This document shows, in pieces, positions 46,087-57,290 of a DNA stretch of 64,000 nt. Position 1 is the first letter of the stretch, and each line of letters opens with the position of its first letter. Both the position numbers and the translations under genes were made by a program. Origin of the DNA: Macrophomina tecta (Eukaryota; Ascomycota; Dothideomycetes; Botryosphaeriales; Botryosphaeriaceae). Below the pieces are notes generated by a model. The model did no database searches. It was not told the origin of the DNA and saw only the letters and a program-made list of their open reading frames with translations. Location: positions 1,612,001-1,676,000 of the forward strand of contig JAKSGN010000006.1 in assembly GCA_024180945.1 (NCBI GenBank). The letters are read 5' to 3'.

Positions 46087-47133
46087 CTAGTCTTGCCCCT
46101 GATATCCAGGATCTTTGTGCTCATCATTCTCTTCGTCTTCCTTCTTGACCTTAGTACCGCCGATGCGCGTCTCATGGCCGGTGTTTCCAGGCGAATTGCC
46201 AGCTTCGCCTCCGCTGGGCCCATCCTCCTTCGAATCGCACTCGGCACTCGAGGAACCGGACCCGGAATCCAAGGGAAGCTTTGGTGTGATGCCCTCGCCG
46301 ACCGATTCGACCTGGGTAATAGACGCGCTCCGGCTCGGATCAAAGTTAGCGTACGCGAGGAGCTGCATGGGCTGCCGGGGCAAATATGACTGCCTCCAAA
46401 ACGGATTAAGCCTATATTCCGAGGCGCCATCGTCTCCTTCCCCGTCAGCGCTCTTCATCGCAGCGGACCAAGTGCCCAAGCTGATGTCGTTATCCGACCG
46501 TAAACCACCACCGTAGCGCCAGTCGCGCACCGTCTGACCGTGACGAGTAGTCATGGCCACCGCTAGCTGTTTCTTCAGATCCGCCTCCATAGGACCTGTA
46601 ATTTCGACTCTCTCAATGTCGCGGAGATTGGAGAGCGCTCTGATGAAAGCGCGCTCAGAGGGAGAGGCTACTATGGCTTCTGTGAGGCGCGTCGGGTTCG
46701 GACGGGCGCTCATGCACACAGAGCGTGTGCGCAAATTGTTACTGCTGGAGGGCGAGAGTAAGACTGCCGAGTATCCCGAGAACAAGGCCTGCCCGGTTAC
46801 TTCAATCTTGACGTGCTTGAGGTTGTGCTGAACCTGTGCATATAAATATCAGCACAAGCGTGCGAGACGGTTTCGTGGAGCAAAATAGAGTCCTCCATGG
46901 TCTTCGTGCGCTCGCCAACTTACGTTGCCTGGCCTAATGGCCTCCAGGGCTATAGCCCATTGGTCATCCTGTGCATCATCGAACCCTTCCTCGGAAACCT
47001 GGATGTACAGCGAGCGGGCGGTCTGGAACTTCTGCATGTCCTTGTTGATGACCTTCCAGAGCCAATATGCGCCTTCTCCATGCTGTGCGACGATATCGAA
47101 GCCGGACGCGCCAAGAGCGCGGCGTGGCGACAT
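46087..47133 (-). CDS. Hypothetical protein A
   Basis: Not recognised. Exons are 47133-46924 and 46833-46087 (318 residues). The first exon (MSPRRALGASGFDIVAQHGE, GAYWLWKVINKDMQKFQTAR, SLYIQVSEEGFDDAQDDQWA) looks like a folded domain with mixed helices and strands; VQHNLKHVKIEVTGQALFSG, LRDIERVEITGPMEADLKKQ and YGGGLRSDNDISLGTWSAAM continue it. The last 90 residues are disordered, acidic and Ser/Gly-rich, ending KVKKEDEENDEHKDPGYQGQ D. There is no signal peptide or membrane helix, so a nuclear or cytosolic protein is likely. The gene lies 258 bp downstream of another unrecognised gene on the same strand. Phase and canonical splice sites support the model. Confidence 0.72.
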
Positions 47134-47391
47134 CGCAGAGAAGTGGTTGGATGTGTATGGTGGAGATGGAAGATCTTGACGAGCACTCGCTTGTGTGGGT
47201 TCGCGGAAGAAGTGCAGAAGAAATCGGAATGGAGGTTTGGCTTGGACAGGTGCGCGCGTAAATTATGAAATTAAACCGGTACAAGGTGAGGCAGCTCAGC
47301 TGCAAAGTCTGTAGAATAAAACCCAGGCACTTCTGCCCATCCAAGGGTCTTGGTACACCGCCGCCGAACCGGCCAAAACTCAAGGGTCCAC

Positions 47392-49394
47392 TTAGATGAC
47401 TTCGGTACCATTTCGAGTGTCGTGTCTTGATCTTCCAGCAGCTTCCACCTTCTCATATGCCCTGCACCAGAGACTCATGTTGGCCGCCACAATCAAGTCC
47501 ATCATCTTAAGACCCTCATCGCGAATAATCAACTTCCCCAACTTTGCTTGCTTTCCGCCGAATCCACCTCCCGCATACTCCAACCCCAGAGATAAGTCGA
47601 GCGAGGCCACACCTTCAAGTATGTCCTGCGCAGTAGGACCGGGAGAAGTGACAGAAGCTGCATGCTTCCGCATCGGGGATCGGCTGAGGAAAGAAGACCG
47701 CTTCGACGTGCGTTCATCGGAATTGGAGGATTGACCGCGCATGGCGGGAAGGTTGAAACGTAGTTCGCTGACCGTAACCGCCTCCGGCGTCTGAATTGCG
47801 GCATTTGTAACGGGGAGAATGTGACGACACTGTAGTTTGTCAGGGCCTGCTCGTACAACAGAGAAATGCGACTGCATTGAGGATCTAGCAAGCTCGGCCT
47901 CTTTACGATTTCATGCTTTCTCACCGCAGCACTTCTTCGGGGCAGGAGCGTTCCAGGATCAGTGGGAACCACTCACCTTCAAAGAGTCACCAGCGCCGCC
48001 GGTGACGAACTCACATCTCCCATTCCAGGGACTCTCAAACACGTAGCCTCTATAGCCAGACCTCCTTTCGTGATGTCCCAAGGAAAGTCGCTTTAGTCCG
48101 TCTGCTTCATTCACCGGCGAACGGTCACCTGCGGAGAAGCCACCGGGCACACTCAGGTTTGATTCGTTTGACAGTGTCTTCTTATGCCCAAAGTAATCAG
48201 GTGCATATTTGGCACCCTCGTACCATAGCCTCCGCCGAAAGGTGGTATCTACGGGTGTAGGCCCGATTGGGCTCTGGAAAGAGTTTCTAGATCCAGCTTG
48301 GCCACTTCGAAATGAGTTGATGCTATCCTCACTCTTCCTTGGGGAGGAAAGGTCGGGATTGAAGAGGAACTTCGAGTACCCGGGATTGTGGATGTCGATA
48401 AATAAAGGCGCTCTCGGTTTCCTTACGCGGTCCTGAACCGAGCGACCATAGTTATCCGAATAGATTTCAAAACAAGGGGGATCCTTGATTTTTCCGACGT
48501 TCCATTGAGCCCCTGATGCCGGATCACGTCTGATGAGTGTCAAGGACAAGCCCTGCTCCGATTCCGCGCCTGGCGAGAACAATCCAGATTCGACCCGGCC
48601 TCCCAACTCGGGCCTGGTCGGGAAGGGAGGGTCTGGTTCTCTGGCAGGGCTCTTCTTCCGCTTCGGCTGATCCTGCATCCAGAAAGGGAGTTCGGCCTTC
48701 TGCCTCACGGGCGACGGTCCCCGTTCGGGCGGTTGGGCCGACCATCTGCGGTTCTCCATGGTGGGGCGAAGGCTCTCTTGTCTCGTGTCGGGCAGTTCGG
48801 TTGAGCGCCCGCGACGATGAGAAGGGGGCATTGGCGGCTGAGAGACGTGAGGCTGGGGGACATTTTGCAAGTTTTCGGTGTCTATCCTGATAGAGAGCGG
48901 TGGCGCTGCCAACACCGGCTTTCTCTTGACGGAGTTTGAGGGGGAAAGTGCTGGAGGCGGTGCATCAGTTGGCACAGCGGGCAAGGGCCTTCGCACAGGC
49001 TTCCGGATGATGGGCGTGGTGTCCTTGACCGGCGACTCGGCAGATGAGGCATGGGAGAGAGGCTCATTCTCCAGAACGGCAGCCTTCAGCTCCTCGTCCT
49101 CGGGCGCATCGAAGTGCAGATAGTACAGTGAGCTCTGCACGTCTTCGGCAGTCACGACCTTCTCCCGGGGTTTCATCGGCGTCAGGAAGACATCTTCTTT
49201 ACGTCAGCGTACCTGCATGCGAATGAGCTGGCAGCGCGAAGGACACGGCGCCCACCTTTGCTGCCGGGGACGCGCTCGATGTAGAGCACCAGCGGCTCAT
49301 GGCGCTCGTGAGTTGGGTTGCGGGGATAGCGGGGAGGATTGGAGGCAAGAATTGTCAAGGCCGACAACGACTTTGCCTCGACGGCCGATGTCAT
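47392..49394 (-). CDS. Hypothetical protein B, fungal conserved, Pro/Ser-rich
   Basis: Not assigned to a function. Exons are 49394-49256, 49193-47977 and 47829-47392 (597 residues). The N-terminus MTSAVEAKSLSALTILASNP, PLVLYIERVPGSK and EDVQSSLYYLHFD is conserved-looking; I recall this opening from uncharacterised Pezizomycotina proteins. The middle is disordered and Pro-rich (VRRPLPAVPTDAPPPALS) with basic patches. A second structured region has FWMQDQPKRKKSP, LSLTLIRRDPASGAQWNVGK, PCFEIYSDNYGR, APLFIDIHNPGYSKF and YRGYVFESPWNGRCEFVTGG. The end is DEGLKMMDLIVAANMSLWCR. Its first intron ends in AAGAAG, so two acceptors three bases apart (exon start 49196 or 49193) are both in frame. The repeated Trp/Phe-rich beta-like segments suggest a beta-sheet domain, but that is inference. 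Confidence 0.75.
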
Positions 49395-50075
49395 GCTCCG
49401 ATCACGATGGGCGGTGGTGGCGGGGCTGGAGTAAACAAAAACAAAAGAGAGTATAGGCCTGGCGGGACACGAAAAACCGCGGAGAACACGGAAGGCAGCG
49501 GGGGCTGGGGGTTGGCAGAGTAGTTAAATGTAGAACGTGGATGGTGGTCGAGCGCTGGCGAAGCTCGCGACTCAGTGGAGCTGGCAGGGCTGGCCGGCGC
49601 CTGACGGACGGTTGGCACAGCAGTAGCTGCCCTGATCGTAGCAGGGGAGGCTGAGCAGTTGGACGTGCTTGCGCGTTTGCCCACGCGCCGTGGCGGAGGC
49701 GGCCAGCAATGCAGTGTGGCGCATGGGGTAGCCACGGGCCTCTGCAGCGATGCAGAGACGTCGGGACACGCGCCATTGCGCGGACGCCTATGCTACAGTA
49801 CGGGCATGCTTGGTGTCGTGTGCCGCTTGCTCGGTCGGGCCCCGGCGTGGGCGCTGGCCTAAAGCCAAGCAGAGAACGGTCGCGCACGGGCCCGGCGATT
49901 TTTGCGAGCCTGCAGGCCAAGATTTCCGCGCACTGCATTGAAACTTCTTGCGAACGCGTCTGCTCTCCGTTCACCACAACCTCCCCGCCCAGTCTCCCCG
50001 CCCGGCTCTCGGCAAGCATCACTGGACCCTGCGCCTCGCCCTGGATCAGTCTCCTGCTGACCCTGCACATCTGCC
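49395..50075. other. Divergent promoter region, hypothetical B / SURF6
   Basis: GC-rich, with long but chance open frames on both strands. No gene is supported. Confidence 0.5.
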
Positions 50076-51791
50076 ATGGCCGACGAGCTCGAGGTGAGCC
50101 GTCCAAACCGCCCCGCCGCCTCGTCCCAGCTTCGCTGACACAACCACTGCACAGGAGCGTCTCAAGAGCCACGCCCAGGCCTTCGAGGGCCTGATGTCCC
50201 TCATCCCCGCCAAGCAATACTACGCTCAGGATACGAGTGTATGTTGGACTGTGCAGCCGAATTGCCTCCCCTGCTAAGCCGTCGTTTGCAGGACCAATGG
50301 CAGCGCAAGAAGCAAACCAAAGCCCAGAAAAAGGCTGCCAAACGCGCGAAGCTCGATCCGAGTAACATCCAGTCCGCAAAAGACGTCATGGATGAGAACG
50401 AACGCAAGCGCAAGCGGGAACTCGATGGCGGCGACGATAGTGATGATCTGTCTGACCTCGACCCCTCGACTAAAGAGAGGCCACTTGAAGGCCTGAAGGT
50501 GAAGGAGACAAAGAAGCAGAAGCTGGGAGAAGCTGCTGCCAAAGCAAAGGAAGAGCCCGAAGAAGAAGACGAAGAGGCACGCCTCAAGCGTGAGGAGAAG
50601 CAAAAGAAAATCGAAGAGAGAAGACAGAAGAAGAAGGAGAAGCAGAAGGAGAAGGCACAATCCAAGAGACAACGCCAGGACACATCATCCGTGAATGCGC
50701 CCAACCCTGACGCCGATGCCATGGACGTCGAGGACGGCAGCAAGGCTGCGCAAAAGCCGGTACCTGAAGACGAATCTGATGCCGAATCCGACGCCTCCGC
50801 TTCAGATCACGAAATTGAAAAAGTCGATATCAGCGGCTTGGTTGAAGATCAGGAGGACAAGAACTCTTGGACCTCTGCTTCTCCCTCGCCCGAGGCCGAG
50901 TCCCCTGATTCCTCGGCTGCTCCTTCCGCTCCCTCCTCATCATCCTCGATAGTCCCTCCCGCTGGCTCAGACGCGTCAAAGAAGTCGAAAAACAAGGCCG
51001 GAAAAATCCAAATGCCCCAGGTCGACCAAGAGGTGCTGAAGGCACGGTTGCAAGCGAGAATAGAAGCTCTCCGCGCTGCACGGAAAGCAGACGGCATCGA
51101 CGGCAAGCCAGCGCGAAACCGTCAGGAACTCATGGAGGCGCGGAGACGGAAAGAGGAAGAGCGTCGCCAGCGCAAGAAAGAGGTACGTAAACAGGCAAAG
51201 GAGGATGAACAACGCAAGGCGGCTGAGGCGGAATTGGCGCGACTGCGCGGCTCTGGCTCCCCTGGTACTCCCGATATCTTCTCCCCTATGGAGCAAGAGA
51301 ACAACTTCTCCTTTGGCCGCATTACCTTCGATGACGGACAGCAAATGGACACAACGGCTTCAACTCTCCTCGATGCGAAAAAGAAAAAGGGCAGATCGGA
51401 CCCGAAGACAGCACTAGAGGCTGCTGAGAAGAAGAGACAGCGTCTTGCCGGTCTCGACGAGGAAAAGCGCAAGGAGATTGAGGCTAAGGACCTCTGGTTG
51501 AATGCCAAAAAACGTGCACATGGAGAAAAGGTCAAGGATGACACGAACTTGCTCAAGAAGACTCTCAAGCGGAAGGAGAAGCAAAAGAAGAAGAGTGAGA
51601 AGGAGTGGACCGAGCGTATTGAGGGCGTTCAGAAGGGCCAGGAAATGCGTCAGAAGAGGCGCGAAGAGAATCTGCGAAAGCGCCGCGAGATAAAGGGCAC
51701 TAAGCCTGGCAAGAAGGCGAACAAGCTTAAGGCAGGCAAGAAGAAGGCCAGGCCTGGCTTCGAAGGAAGTTTCAGGAGTAAAGCGAAATAA
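50076..51791 (+). CDS. RRP14: SURF6 / Rrp14 ribosome-biogenesis protein
   Basis: Nucleolar factor for 60S and 40S ribosomal subunit maturation. Exons are 50076-50093, 50155-50238 and 50292-51791 (533 residues). The first exon is only 18 nt (MADELE). The N-terminus, ERLKSHAQAFEGLMSLIPAK plus QYYAQDTSDQWQRKKQTKAQ, is the Rrp14 N-terminal motif. A long acidic/basic disordered region follows. The C-terminal SURF6 domain has RNRQELMEARRRKEEERRQR, then FGRITFDDGQQ and KGRSDPKTALEAAEKKRQRL, and DLWLNAKKRAHGEKVKDDTN with a very basic tail (KRRENLR-like, GTKPGKKANKLKAGKKKARP). Lys/Glu content is extreme, as usual for this family. A coiled coil is likely between about residues 100 and 160. Confidence 0.93.
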
Positions 51792-52385
51792 TTGACACCA
51801 TGGACCCTTGGAAAGGAAAAAGGCTTACCGGCGTTGTTACAGGCGGAGTTGTTTGGCGTTCAATTGTTCGGGCATGAGTAGGAGTACACATGGCGTACTG
51901 CATCAGACGAGTAACATGGGACGGACTTGGGGATGTTGTCCCAGTCGACAGCCTCTATACCAAGTGAGACATCAACATGAGTGGGATGTTAGAGTCTGCA
52001 TATGATCAGCCCTTTTCTGAGACGTCTGATATTCTACGTCACAAATCGAAGTCACCTGCCGGTCTCGTCGTTCAATATTCACTCCAACTTTTCTGCGCAT
52101 CTGATTTCTACACTTACCACGAACCTCTTTGAGTTGCTACATTGTCGTACTTAAAAAAAAAAAAAAAAAAAATAGAAGTCTATGGTGATATTCACCGCAA
52201 TGCTGAGGTCGATTTATTGTGACAGCGCGCATTGATTAAAAGACGATAATGACAAACTTCGCACCAAAAGAGAACTTCGCCGTTCTGGCGGCGTTGATGC
52301 TACAATGTATGTACATCCCAGTGATATCCCAACCCCTGCTCCTCCTTCACCATCTTGATTGAAATTGTTTTCTACGTTTTCGGTT
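51792..52385. other. Intergenic, convergent, with poly(A) tract
   Basis: A run of 20 A at 52153-52172. Otherwise 3' flanks. Confidence 0.6.
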
Positions 52386-53237
52386 TTATCTGTACGGAGC
52401 ATCTGCCCTCGCAACGGCGGCAAGCTCCGGCTCCCACTTGTCACCGTTCGCCAACAGCTTCTCCTTGTTGTAAAGCAGCTCCTCCCTTGTCTCAGTGGCG
52501 TACTCGGCGTTGGGCGCTGTGATCCCATCAGCATCTGTCTATGGATTTGTAGAACTGAATAATGTATGCGGGTGTCAGAAATCGTGGAATAGAATGGAGT
52601 ATACGCACATTCCACAATGGCGTCGACGGGGCAGCTCTCCTGGCAGAAACCGCAGTAGATGCACTTGGTCATGTCGATATCGTATCGGGTAGTGCGTCTG
52701 CTGCCGTCCTCACGCTCCTCGGCCTCGATGGTGATGGCCTGCGCGGGGCAGATAGCCTCGCACAGCTTGCAGGCAATGCAGCGCTCCTCACCGGTCGGGT
52801 AGCGGCGAAGGGCGTGCTCGCCACGGAAACGCGGGGAGATGGGACCCTTCTCGAATGGGTAGTAGATTGTGTATCTGATGGATGATCTCGTCTCAGCAAC
52901 GCGGGGCCTTCATCGGAACAGCCGGTGGAGCAATGGGCACCGAGGGAAAGGGAGCTTACGGTGCGCGGAAAAACTGCTCCAGCACGACGTACATGCCGCG
53001 CATCATCTCAGTGAGCAGGAAGTACTTTCCGGCCTTGTCAAGGGAGCCCTCGGCGCCCTGGTCCCAGCGCTTGAGAGTCGGCAGGCGGAACCCTGAGGGT
53101 GGCGGGCCGGCGGGAAGAGCGGCGCGCGGCGCACTGGTCGAGAAGAAGAGGGCGGTCGTGGGGGTGTGGGACGCGCGCAGTAACTGCGTCGTCGGCCGGG
53201 CGCGAGCCAACATGGTCATTGGCCTCGTGCTTGCCAT
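52386..53237 (-). CDS. NADH:ubiquinone oxidoreductase iron-sulfur subunit TYKY (NDUFS8 type)
   Basis: Complex I peripheral-arm subunit that carries two 4Fe-4S clusters (N6a, N6b) in the inner mitochondrial membrane. Exons are 53237-52960, 52874-52609 and 52516-52386 (224 residues). The start [15 protein letters not shown] gives an Arg/Thr/Ser mitochondrial presequence; MTMLARA or the upstream frame are alternatives. [18 protein letters not shown] leads to [20 protein letters not shown]. Both cluster motifs are complete: [12 protein letters not shown] and [12 protein letters not shown]. The end is the family's [20 protein letters not shown] and ADAPYR. The gene next to it, divergently transcribed across 431 bp, is the mitochondrial acyl carrier protein, itself a complex I subunit. 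Confidence 0.97.
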
Positions 53238-53668
53238 GGCGGGCGTGGTGGGTGCGGGCGGAACGGAGAGGAGAGTTGTGGTGTTGAGCGGCACTTTGAC
53301 GTTGCCGGCGTGGCGGTTCTGTAAGTTCAATGGCCTTGATCTGATTCGCTGCTGGCCAACGCCCGCAACGTCAATATAGCGATGCCTCAGGCTGAGAAAT
53401 ATTTGTTCCGGTGAAAATCGATGTTACTGGTTCTCAAGTAAAGAACAACAAGCTCAAGCACCAATTTCGATCGCGCGGAGTACTGCTCTCGTTCATGGCG
53501 GTGGCAATGGCAGCGGTCGAAGGGTGAGGAAGGCGCGACACGTGACCATGACGGCGCCCAAGCTCTAAGCCCGTCCCGACTCGTCGATGATTTTGCGAAG
53601 TGCCTCATCGCCGCGTATCGCAACACCCGCCTCCATCTTGCCAGACACCACCCGCACCTCCATCCGCC
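53238..53668. promoter_or_regulatory. Bidirectional promoter region between two complex I genes
   Basis: 431 bp between the start codons of TYKY (-) and mitochondrial ACP (+). No gene fits inside. Shared regulation is inferred from position only. Confidence 0.5.
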
Positions 53669-54371
<703 letters not shown>

Positions 54372-54899
54372 TTGGACTATGAGAGGGTCGTAACGGTGGA
54401 GAAAGGAAGCGATGGCTGGAGGAATTGCGGAGTCGGCATTTGTTTGTACAAAGCTACCTGCTCTGGGTCTCTGAGCCTCTGTACTATGGATCTAGAAGAC
54501 GAATATGCTCTTTGAAGCCACTCGTTGGTTGTGCAGTTGCGGTAGCAGCAGATACGTACTGCTGCGTGAGACGTTGCCTACGACAGGGCTGGGTTCATCC
54601 TCGCCAAGCCAGTTATGTATTTCACTTAGGCTCAGCGGCGAACCGTTGTAAAATACACATTCCCCATGCTGCGCACATGCGCAACAGCAACCCCCCACGT
54701 CACACCCTTTCCGTGCCTGCGAAATCCCCCGCTGTGATCTGGCTGCAACAACCTGTGAGCCGTTCCTGAGTTCAGCCGCCCTCCCCGACCGACCCTTGGA
54801 CGCCGAACCCTCGTAGCATCCCTGTGCGGCGGGCGCCGAGCTCAGACCTAGACCCAACACCGACACCGGGCACGACACCTTCCCATATTCGCACTGCGT
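54372..54899. other. Intergenic: ACP 3' region and GOLPH3 promoter
   Basis: No gene seen. The last 130 bp is C-rich leader. Confidence 0.5.
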
Positions 54900-56135
54900 A
54901 TGGCCTCCTCAGCTTCTGGCTTGACGCGTCGGCGAGGCGCAGGCGCAGGCGCGGGCGCAAATGGTGACAACGACCATGACGGCAGCCGCGTGAGCTCGCC
55001 TGTGCCGCGGCGCGACGACGGCCCCGGAACCTCCTACGAGAACTCGGAGAATGGCCACAAGATTGCCTACGACCCGCGGGACATCAGCGAAAGCGCTGAG
55101 CGGAGCAAGCAGCCCAAGCTCACGCTCATGGAGGAGGTGCTGCTCATGGGGCTGAAGGACAAGCAGGTGGGCTCTCACGCCCCGGAGAATGCCTAAGGAG
55201 GGGCGCGCAACTGACAATTGTCCTGCCAGGGCTACCTCTCTTTCTGGAACGACAACATATCTTACGCCCTCCGCGGATGCATCGTCATAGAGCTGGCCTT
55301 CAGGGGCCGCATAAGCATGCAGAAGGACTCGTCGCGGCGGCGCTTCCCCCTCGCGGACCGCGTCATCGAAGTTATAGATGACACCCTTACCGGAGAGGTC
55401 CTGCTGGATGAGGCACTGAAGATGATGAAGTCGAGTGAGAAGATGAGCGTAGCCTCGTGGATTGACCTCATGAGTGGTGAGCCTTGCCGCGGTCTGCTCC
55501 CGAACCTGTGACGCTGACACCTGTCCCCAAAAATTACAGGCGAAACATGGAATCTCATGAAGATCGGCTACCAGCTCAAGCAAGTCCGCGAGCGCCTAGC
55601 AAAGGGCCTCGTCGACAAGGGCATTCTCCGCACCGAGAAGCGCAACTTCCTTCTGTTCGACATGGCCACCCATCCTGTCGCCGATGGCGGCGCAAAGGAC
55701 GAGATCCGCCGCCGCGTCCGTACCCTCCTCACCAACCGAACCGTCGTCCTCCCGCCAAGCCAGTTCCTCCCCGAAGAAATGGAGTTCAGATACCTGCGCA
55801 CCATTGCCATGGTCTGCGCTGCTTACGCTGCGAATGTGCTGGAGAATGCGCTGTCGACGCTGGGACACGAGGCGCGGGAGCGGGCTTTTGCACAGGTGGA
55901 CGAGCTCCTGGCTGAATACTCGCAGTGGCCGTTTGCCCGTCGTACTGGCGGATCGGGCGGCATTGCTGCCAACCTGGGGCAAGTTATTCAAGAGGAGGTT
56001 AACAACGGCAAGGACAAGGAGTTGCAACTTGAGGTGAGTGTGGCGCTCCCTGAGTCGCTACCGCATGCTAACATGGGTATACAGGTCGTTGCTGCTTGCT
56101 TGAGCGTCTTCACTAGGCTTGATTCATTGCTGTAA
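54900..56135 (+). CDS. VPS74: Golgi phosphoprotein 3 homolog (Vps74/GOLPH3)
   Basis: Phosphatidylinositol 4-phosphate-binding adaptor that packs glycosyltransferases into COPI vesicles at the Golgi. Exons are 54900-55166, 55230-55476, 55540-56033 and 56085-56135 (352 residues). A disordered N-tail with [11 protein letters not shown] and [16 protein letters not shown] is followed by the GPP34 domain: [120 protein letters not shown], the basic [11 protein letters not shown] that binds the lipid head group in the family, and the end [16 protein letters not shown]. Length fits. NCS1 (the PI4-kinase activator elsewhere in the window) acts in the same lipid pathway in other fungi. Confidence 0.96.
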
Positions 56136-57290
56136 ACTAGGGACATCATGACGACTCTTCATCTTATATCCTGCGCATTACTCGACCCTCATGCAGGGGG
56201 CGCTTCCGGAGGAACACTACTTAATTCTGAATCAGTGACGGCTGAGATGGGACGAAGATAACCTGATTATGTTGTTTGAGAGGCCGGACGCGAGAGCGTG
56301 GCCGGGCTGGGTCGGAGGGGGGTGGACATGCAGACTTTCTTTCTCTCGTCTTTAGGGCGCCGTGGGAAGACGAAAACAAGGGGTTTTCCATTTGTGTTCT
56401 GTTGGCTCTGTGTTACTTAGCATGTTGTTCGAGATATCTGGCTAGCAGGGACCTGCGTCTTCACACAGACTGCGTCCAACTCTTGTCTCGCAGCCACATC
56501 TGGCTGTCTCGAGACGCACGTGACCGGCTGCCAACCACCCCGGGTGTTGGCAGGCTGGGAGGGCTGCGCTCCGCGCGGGAGCAGCGGGGCTCCGGCGGCT
56601 GCTGGCTCGGTAGTCGTAGGGCTGACAGGCAGGCCGGGCGATGGGCTGTCAGGCTGGCGGCGGGCGAAGGGGATGGACTCTGGCAAGCCAATGGCGGGCG
56701 CTGGCGGAGCGGCTTGGCGTGGTTGTGGGCGTGGACGTGGGCCGCGCTCTTCGATGCAGCTCGCAAGCAAGCCCGAGCTTAGCATTTCCCGCACCCAATC
56801 CTCCCAGACCGTCCGTCGAGCGCGCCAGGGGCGGAGAAAACGACGACGTCAGCTGCGAGACACTGCTGGTTAGGCGCTTTCCGCTGCTGCTTGGACCCAT
56901 TCCTAACTCGCCGCTCCGCCGCCCTCGGTTCTCTTTGTGCCAGCCGCCCAGACTGACAGACGCTCGACGCGCCCGATCATTGCGTGCAGCTCTGGTATGT
57001 TGATTGATTCACTCCTCCCGCCCTCCTGCCGGTGCTGCTGTCATCTGGTCTTTTCTGCTGCCGCTGCGCGATGGCAACGCTGTGGTTGAGCCTTGTCGCC
57101 TGTCGCGGCACGTCCGCCGCCAGCGCCCTCACCTCCCAGCCAGCCCGCGCCCACGCGCGTCTTGCTCGGACCTATCGCTGACATCAGCAGATCATTCATG
57201 TCTCCTCCCTGACCCGCTGGACCTTCATTTCTCCTCGGGCGACCCCGTGATCGCCGCTCTCCCGACGCGCCTGTGATCCGTACATAGACC
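56136..57290. other. Intergenic: GOLPH3 3' region and SNF5 leader/promoter
   Basis: 1.15 kb, GC-rich. A possible 5' UTR intron donor (GTATGT) sits at 56996 but no acceptor can be fixed without transcripts. Long open frames look like chance. Confidence 0.45.

Noticed and set aside
49402..50379. 325-residue minus frame across the SURF6 promoter
   Set aside because: Overlaps the first SURF6 exons and has Arg/Cys-rich chance composition.
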